The notes beneath the pieces were generated by a model. The model searched no databases, was not told the DNA's origin, and saw nothing but the letters and a program-made list of their open reading frames with translations. The position numbers and the translations under genes were made by a program. A stretch of DNA of 64,000 bases from Macrotis lagotis (taxonomy: Eukaryota; Chordata; Mammalia; Peramelemorphia; Peramelidae): NCBI RefSeq assembly GCF_037893015.1, contig NC_133658.1, forward strand, positions 255,100,397 to 255,164,396, in the 5' to 3' direction. Below, one piece after another: positions 58,181-64,000 of the stretch (the first letter of the stretch is position 1; the number at the start of each line of letters is the position of its first letter).

Positions 58181-58327
58181 TGTGCAAGGAATGCCAAAGA
58201 AGTCAATGTCACTATCATAGAGTACATGAAAGGCTTTCTGGTATAAGAAAAGTGAAAAGATAAGAACAGATCAGGTTATGAGGCTTTAAAAGTCAAAAAG
58301 GATTTTTAGATTTGACCCTAGTGGTAA

Positions 58328-58390
58328 TAGAGTAGTCAGGTGGCAGTACAGTGGATAGAGTGTTGGGCCTAGTGTCAAAAAGATTCATTT
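58328..58390 (+). repeat. MAR1-type SINE, left half
   Basis: GTCAGGTGGCAGTACAGTGG, ATAGAGTGTTGGGCCTAGTG. It is continued at 59011-59095, after a retrocopy. Confidence 0.8.
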
Positions 58391-59010
58391 TTTTTTTACA
58401 GTTCTTAACAGTTTATTTTATAAGTTGCTTCTACATGCATTTGGTGTAAAATATTTATACATTCTTTACAATTTGTACATATATTAAATGGCTGTATCAT
58501 AAACATGGCTCTACGGAAATTTTATAAAAGGAAATCTGGGGGGTGGGGAGAGAAATTATTTATAAAATATTAACAAAAACCCCTGACACTGAAGTGTAAG
58601 ATGTTTTCACATACTCACCCTCATTTTATTGATTTTTGGTTTCATCTTATGCTGACCTCTATTTTTCTTTTCTCTAGCCATTAATACAGAAAAATGAAAG
58701 TAAGGTATGACAGTGGAGTAAGAGCCTCTGGAGCTAAGAAAATATCCCCTGCCCCTCTGTAGGGAGTTTCCTGAAGTGTCAGCCTCAGGCTTAAGTCACT
58801 GAACTTGTCAAGGCTATCTTCGGCAGTAATTAAAGTATATGAAGGTGGAGCAAACATCTGAAGTAAGGCTGTGCTTAGGATATAACCAGTGAGAAAAGGG
58901 TCCTCTGAGGCTTCACACATTGATCTTCCACTAATGGGGCAGGGGATGGGAGTGGGAGAGAGGTGGGATGTGCAGGGTCATTTTCCTCTTTTGTTGGTAA
59001 GTGATTCAAC
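58391..59010 (-). pseudogene. Processed retrocopy of an unidentified mRNA, inserted in a SINE
   Basis: On the minus strand the segment runs as mRNA 3' sequence: an AT-rich UTR-like region, AATAAA (58412-58417 on plus as TTTATT) and then, 14 bases on, a poly-A run. It is flanked by GATTCATTTT at 58382-58391 and 59011-59020, and the two SINE halves join if it is taken out. A short open frame (58920-58681, starting MCEASEDPFLTGY) has no domain I recognise. The parent gene was not identified; it is 5'-truncated. Confidence 0.75.
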
Positions 59011-59095
59011 GATTCATTTTCACAAGTTCACATCTGACCTCAGACACAGAAGAGTTGTGTGACCCTGGGCAAGTCACTTTTGCTTAAAATGAGTC
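59011..59095 (+). repeat. MAR1-type SINE, right half
   Basis: AGTTCACATCTGACCTCAGA, TTGTGTGACCCTGGGCAAGT; continuation of 58328-58390. Confidence 0.85.
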
Positions 59096-59148
59096 AGGCA
59101 GGAGATCATGCAGAAGGCTACTATAATAGTCTAGTCTCAATTATAGGT

Positions 59149-59172
59149 AGTGTCTGTCTGTCTGTCTGTCTC
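59149..59172. repeat. (TCTG)n short tandem repeat
   Basis: About five TCTG units passing into CT-rich sequence. Confidence 0.85.
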
Positions 59173-59189
59173 TCTTTCTCTATTGGCAG

Positions 59190-60560
59190 TAGGAACCAAC
59201 CATTATGGAGAAACAGAATTAGAGAGAGAGTGGGAGTGATAGCTGGGACTTGGATGGAATGGGATCACCTGCAAATGTACAGGGGTTATCCTAGGTAAAT
59301 AGGAAGACTACATCATGTAAGACATGGTTAGGAAGGAGATAGAAGCAAAAGGTATCTGAGTGATGTGAGACTAAGAAAGGGAGAAGATGGAGCTTCTAGT
59401 GAATTTTTTTCAGTGAAATATGAGGTTCTCAGCTGAGAGGGGATGCAAGGGGGATCTGGGGGAAGTCTGAGCAAGGATAAAAAGGTCTGGAAGAGCTGTA
59501 GTAGAGAATGGGTAGTGACTTGATTATGGAGACATAAAAGAATTATTTTTCCATAGTGAGGACTGAGTTGAGATTATATAATATAAATCTGTAGTGGATC
59601 ATTGTTTCATGACTTTCTTTACTTTTGTCAATATAGGAGTGAAAGCAAGAGATGGTGAAATAATCCAAGGCTGATATCTGATAGAACAAGAAGAAGATAC
59701 AGGGACAAGGACCTTGAAAAGAAAAAAATATAGTTGAATTGGTTCACCAAATGATCAAGATATAGAAGGAGACTGTGCAGGGTAGGGGTACTGGCCCAGG
59801 AAAGAACTGATGATAGAGTAATTAAAGATCATGGTAAAGATGAAAAACAGAGCTCAAGATGTGAGGCAGAAGAAGAGGTGGACTGGTAAGAGAAATAAGA
59901 AAAAAGAATTTCAGATTTCATAAACATAGAGGTGGAACACTTGTGGGGGAAGGCAAAATCAATGTTATTACCATCTCTGTGTGTAGCTGAGGACAGTAGA
60001 AGAGTAGCTCATAGGAAATGAATTATTTCATAGGAAATAAATAAATTGAAGAATCCAGTTAGGGTTTTTGAAGTATATCTATATCTTTATGCATCTAGAT
60101 ATATAGCTATATAAATATGTATGTGTGTAGGTTTATGTGTATATATGTATGTGTGCTGAAGTCCCCTAATATGAAGGCAGAGTTGGGAAGGAGAAAAAAA
60201 ACCCCACGAATCAGACACTGAACTTATTGAAGGAGGAAGGAGAGTATTCTGGAGGTCTGTAGACAATAGCCACTGGATTCTTTGATTGGGTAATAAATAT
60301 GGATTAAATGAATCTCAGAGAAGGGAAGACTACTTAGTGATGGTAGTAGTAGAAAGTCTGGGAGTAGCAATAGTGTTTAAGGAGTATTCCAACTCCCTTA
60401 CTATGACCAATGAAAGTATAACCAATGATGTAAAGAATAGTCAGGTCTAATGGTTGACAAGAAGATGAAGAGAACAACAAAAAAAGAAAGTTTAAGATGA
60501 AAGCTAATTTGTTACCCATGGAACCCAATGGATAGTTGACTTTAGGGTGGGGTGGGATAT
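59190..60560 (-). mobile_element. L2 LINE copy, antisense, including endonuclease remnant
   Basis: Parallels 19100-20140: AGTCCCCTAATATGAAGGCA, GAGGTCTGTAGACAATAGCC and ATGGATTAAATGAATCTCAG are shared in order with that block. On the minus strand this is the APE-type endonuclease part of L2 ORF2. Frames broken. Confidence 0.6.
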
Positions 60561-60599
60561 ATGTCTGTATGGGTGGGATTGGGAATAAAGGAAGTCAGT

Positions 60600-61200
60600 G
60601 GGAGATCGAAAATGAGACTTAGACAATAGAAACTGGAAGTTCAGAATTGCTGGGAGGGTTCACCTAGAAGTGGAAGAAAGAGAGGAGGTCAAAGTATGTG
60701 CTCACTATAGAATAAGTTAAGATTTCCAGAAGTTGAAATGTGAGTAGAAGATTATGAAATGAAGGCAATGAGAATACGTGATGTTTTATGGGAGTTTGGC
60801 TGTGAAATGAAAGATGACATACAGGTTAAGATTTTGAAAAGATGACAGAATAAGTAAAGTTTGGTTTTCCCTTAAGGATAGAAGGAGATTGGGCATGTTT
60901 GTAGATGGTAAGATAGAAATAAGAAGATTAGGAAAAAAACTGAAAGTCAAAGAAAGTATCATTTGTTGAAGGGACAAGCTCCTGGAGAAGAAGGAAGAAA
61001 TAAGATCAAGGAAATAATTATAAGGACTGACTTTGGTAAGGAGAAGGGCTACTTCTTCAGAGATTGGAGCAAAAATGGGGGATAAAACAGTAAAGTTTTG
61101 AGGTGTTGAGCAAGATGGAAAGGAAGTCAATGAAATACCGAGATTTTTTTTATTAAAGTAGAAGACAAAGTCAGGGGCTGAAAGGGATGAGGTGTTTTTA
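60600..61200 (-). mobile_element. L2 LINE fragment, antisense
   Basis: GATTGGGCATGTTTGTAGAT, AAGGAGAAGGGCTACTTCTT on the plus strand; the reversed linker between endonuclease and RT. 61200-61750 is unassigned. Confidence 0.5.
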
Positions 61201-61749
61201 GATCATGGTATCAAACTCAAATAGAAACAGAAGCCACTAAACTATACATAAGGAAATCTCTGGGATGCATATTGACTTAGTTTTAAAGTGTATTATTATC
61301 TATGTTTTACTGAATTTTTGCTTACTTTGTTAAATATTTTTCAATTATGTTTTAATCTTATTTTGGGATGCATGGGTAAGTGTTGCTGGTCACCTGGCCT
61401 GCAGTTTTTGATATTACTGGTGTAAAGGACTTGAGGAGGTTAGGAATAGCTGCTATGAAGAATATGGTAGAAAATCAATCAAGGAAGACCAAAACAATTG
61501 CTAGGAAGCATTGAGGACCCAGCTGAGATTAAATTACATAAATCTAAACATCAAAAATAATAATATTAAAATATTAAATAACAGCAACCAGTCAATTCAG
61601 CTTTATGGTTTCTTCCAGTCTCATTCGGGAGTATTCAACAGCATGGGAGTAGAATAGTAAAGACAGAGGGTGGGGGGTAACCCAGGGTATTGGAAGGGAA
61701 GGAAATAAACATTTATTTAACATCTTATCTAATTTAATCCTCACAACAG

Positions 61750-61935
61750 CCCTGTGTTGTTCTTGTTTAGCTATTTCAGTCATGTTTGACTCTTCATGAC
61801 CTCATCTGAGTTTTCCTGGTAAGGAGAATGGAGTAGTTTGCCATTTCCTCCTCCTGCTCATTTTACAGATAAGGAAACTGAGGCAGTCTCTCTGACCCCA
61901 GGTCCTCTATGGACTTTGCCATCTGGCTGCCTCAG
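61750..61935 (-). repeat. MAR1-type SINE, antisense
   Basis: TTGTTTAGCTATTTCAGTCA, AGTAGTTTGCCATTTCCTCC, TTTTACAGATAAGGAAACTG and GCCATCTGGCTGCC. Confidence 0.85.
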
Positions 61936-62400
61936 CAGTTTGGAAACTTGTGAGCAGAGGTTTAGGAAAAGGGGGCAAAGGTTATAGGACAGAAAATAGG
62001 ATGTAGATGAAGCTGTCAACCATAGTGTTGAGGCAATGAAGCTTTGAAAGTGAGGCTTCAGACTGTAGTGGAAGGACTATATGTTGAAAAGAGCAAAAAG
62101 TCTAGGTTTAGAATGGATGAGGCTGAGGCCGAGGCCGAGGTAAAAGAAGAAGCTGTGATAGGAGGGAATTTCAGAGTTCCATATCATAGAGGCAGCAGTT
62201 ATGGCTGCTAGTGAGAGTTAAAGTATGAGAGCCCTGTGCCCAACAGAGGTGTAATAATACACATGAGGGCAGAGGACTTGCAAGGTAAGAAATTTGATGA
62301 ATTAGAATATGATAAGTAGAAGTTTATTGAAGGGGTGGAGAAAAAGGTATTAAATTCTTGAGAAAACAAGGGGAGTGATGGGGGGGCAGTATCTTTCTGT
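61936..62400. other. Purine-rich DNA, unassigned
   Basis: May be reversed L2 endonuclease sequence, but matches are weak. Contains a small GAGGCC repeat near 62128-62142. No gene seen. Confidence 0.3.
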
Positions 62401-62404
62401 CACA

Positions 62405-62405
62405 T

Positions 62406-62459
<54 letters not shown>
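62405..62459. repeat. (CA)n microsatellite
   Basis: About 27 uninterrupted CA repeats. Confidence 0.97.
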
Positions 62460-62460
<1 letters not shown>

Positions 62461-62659
62461 TCTGGACTGGGGGACAGAGGGCAGATGGAGTAAACCTCAA
62501 AGGAGAAAAGATAGCCGAGGACTAGAAGCAGTCAGTGGGTCTGGAAATGGTAGTGATGAGTGAAGTATATGTCTGCTTTTTCTTCTAGCTTAGCATGGGA
62601 AATATATCTGGTCCCAGAGTGATGAATAAGGAAAAAAAAGAAAGATCTAGAGTAGGAGT

Positions 62660-63720
62660 TAAAATGTTTCTCCCTCCTAGACATACCTCAACCTCAACAT
62701 GTCTCAAACAGTATTCATCTTTCTCTGAAAACTCTTCCATCTACTGAACTTCCCTATTTATGTTGAAGATATCATCATCCTTTCAGCTTTGCAGATTTAT
62801 AATCTCTATCTTCTTATTCCCTCTAAACCCCAACCATTTCCATCCTGCTTTTCCTTCCCTGGTTCTTTTCTTATTTATGTTTCTCTTCCCTCTGGAACAT
62901 TGTCCTCTGGTTAACAAATTTTTTTTTTTATCTTGGAACTCTTTCTCTTACTCTTTCCATCTTCTTATGTTCAAAGAAACTTAAGTTTCTATGGAGGACA
63001 TACTCAATAAATTGCCAATTTTTTTTTCTGTTTTCTACCTCCACAACATTTCTAGAATTTGTTCCCTTCTCTCTATTCACACTTCTCATTTGGACCATTG
63101 CAACAATACCCTAATTGGTCTTCTTGTCTCAAGACTTCCCACTCCAATTCCCCCTTCTTCACACAAAAGCCAAAGTGGTTTTCTTTAGGTACAACTCTGA
63201 ACCTACTCAGTAAACTCCAGTGGTTCCTTACTGCCTCTAGGATAACCTATAAAAACTCTGATTTTTTAAGTTCTTCATTATCTGGTCCCAATTTTTCCTT
63301 CCTGCATCATTCAATATATATTACTTACCTTCTGTACTCTATGACTTAACCAAACTGGCTTTTCCTCTAATCATCATATATACTACTCCATCTCCCATCT
63401 CATGTCTTTGCCTTGACCACCCCCAGGCTGGACTACACTCCATCCTTACCTTCAACTCATGAAATCTCTCACATCCTTAAAAATACAGCTCAAGCATTTT
63501 TTTTTTAACTGGAAGCCTTTCCCTAATCTTCTCAACTGCCTTCCTCCCTAACAATCTTTCATTTTGCTACATTATAAATATATTGCATTTGTTCTTTTTA
63601 TATTTATTCTGTACATACTTTAGATGGAATGCAACTTCTTTAAAAGTGGGGATGATTCCACTTTTTTGCATCAGTATTCTCAGCTTCTAGTAAACTGCTC
63701 AGTACACTGTAGACAAGAAA
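62660..63720 (+). mobile_element. L2 LINE 3' portion, sense strand
   Basis: ACCTCAACCTCAACATGTCT, TTTGGACCATTGCAACAATA, CAGTGGTTCCTTACTGCCTC and TTCATTATCTGGTCCCAAT keep the L2 order; the tail has TCAGTACACTGTAGACAAGA. Broken frames. Confidence 0.65.
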
Positions 63721-63829
63721 TGCTTATGGATGTGGATTGGTTTTGCCTTGTCATTCAAAAATTCTCCACAGTTTGACACAATACTATCTTTCCAACATTT
63801 CAGCCATATCTCATTATTACAAGAATTTT

Positions 63830-64000
63830 CTATTCTCTATAAGGGTCCCTACCTCTTTCCTTTTGCTTATGTTCTTCCTATCTTATGCCTCTTATCTCTG
63901 CCTTCTACTACCCCATTTCTCCACCCTATCTACTGTTTTAAAACCCTACTCAAATGCTGCCTTTTTCTGGGAATCTCCAAGGGTAAGAAAGATCTTTTCC
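63830..64000 (+). mobile_element. L2-like fragment cut by the window end
   Basis: TAAAACCCTACTCAAATGCT and TTTCTGGGAATCTCCAA resemble the L2 stretch before its 3' tail. Partial. Confidence 0.4.

Noticed and set aside
58681-58920. 79-codon minus-strand frame as a small gene
   Set aside because: It sits inside a processed retrocopy with a 3' tail and target duplications. Without a known parent or expression it is treated as part of the pseudogene.
59190-61200. Strong strand purine bias as a possible structural or regulatory signal
   Set aside because: Explained by antisense L2, whose coding strand is pyrimidine-rich.

Overview
The window is mammalian nuclear DNA, almost certainly marsupial and probably an Australidelphian of the dasyurid kind. 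It is AT-rich and intron-bearing, and full of MIR, L2 and L1 remnants. It carries many copies of a tRNA-type SINE (5' GGGGCAGCTAGGTGG, 3' GCCTTGCAAAAACCTAAAA) resembling the WSINE1 family of Australian marsupials, and older MAR1-type SINEs ending in a region that reads GGAAATGGCAAACCACT. The species call comes from recalled repeat families and was not tested.

One host gene is present: the 3' part of ZFP64, a C2H2 zinc-finger transcription factor, on the minus strand. Four coding exons are visible, in transcription order 48814-48653, 42880-42818, 42201-41950 and 39016-37767. All junctions are GT-AG and every intron is phase 1. Together they encode 574 codons ending CPADAIPD, close to my memory of the end of the ~681-aa human isoform. 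The 5' exons are not in the window and should lie beyond 64000. The last exon is a sharply bounded GC- and CpG-rich island in AT-rich surroundings.

Layout. 1-36000 is downstream of the gene: MIR, L2, hAT and SINE fragments, a stretch at 13020-13900 with no recognised repeat, an antisense L2 block (18-21.6 kb) and a cluster of antisense L1/HAL1-type copies (23.2-31.7 kb) with younger SINEs inside them, several with target-site duplications. 36900-48814 holds the ZFP64 3' UTR, exons and introns. 48951-64000 is upstream intron: a HAL1-like LINE with a hAT element and a SINE inserted in it, a CR1/L3-type LINE, antisense and sense L2 copies, and a processed retrocopy inserted in a SINE.

No RNA gene, CRISPR array or endogenous retrovirus was recognised. 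I found no clearly new biological system. The strongest leads are the GC hotspot over the ZFP64 terminal exon, the symmetrical phase-1 exon chain, a ~100-bp inverted duplication at 43.4/44.4 kb, nested insertions with readable target-site duplications, and two or three repeat-free stretches that may be conserved regulatory DNA.
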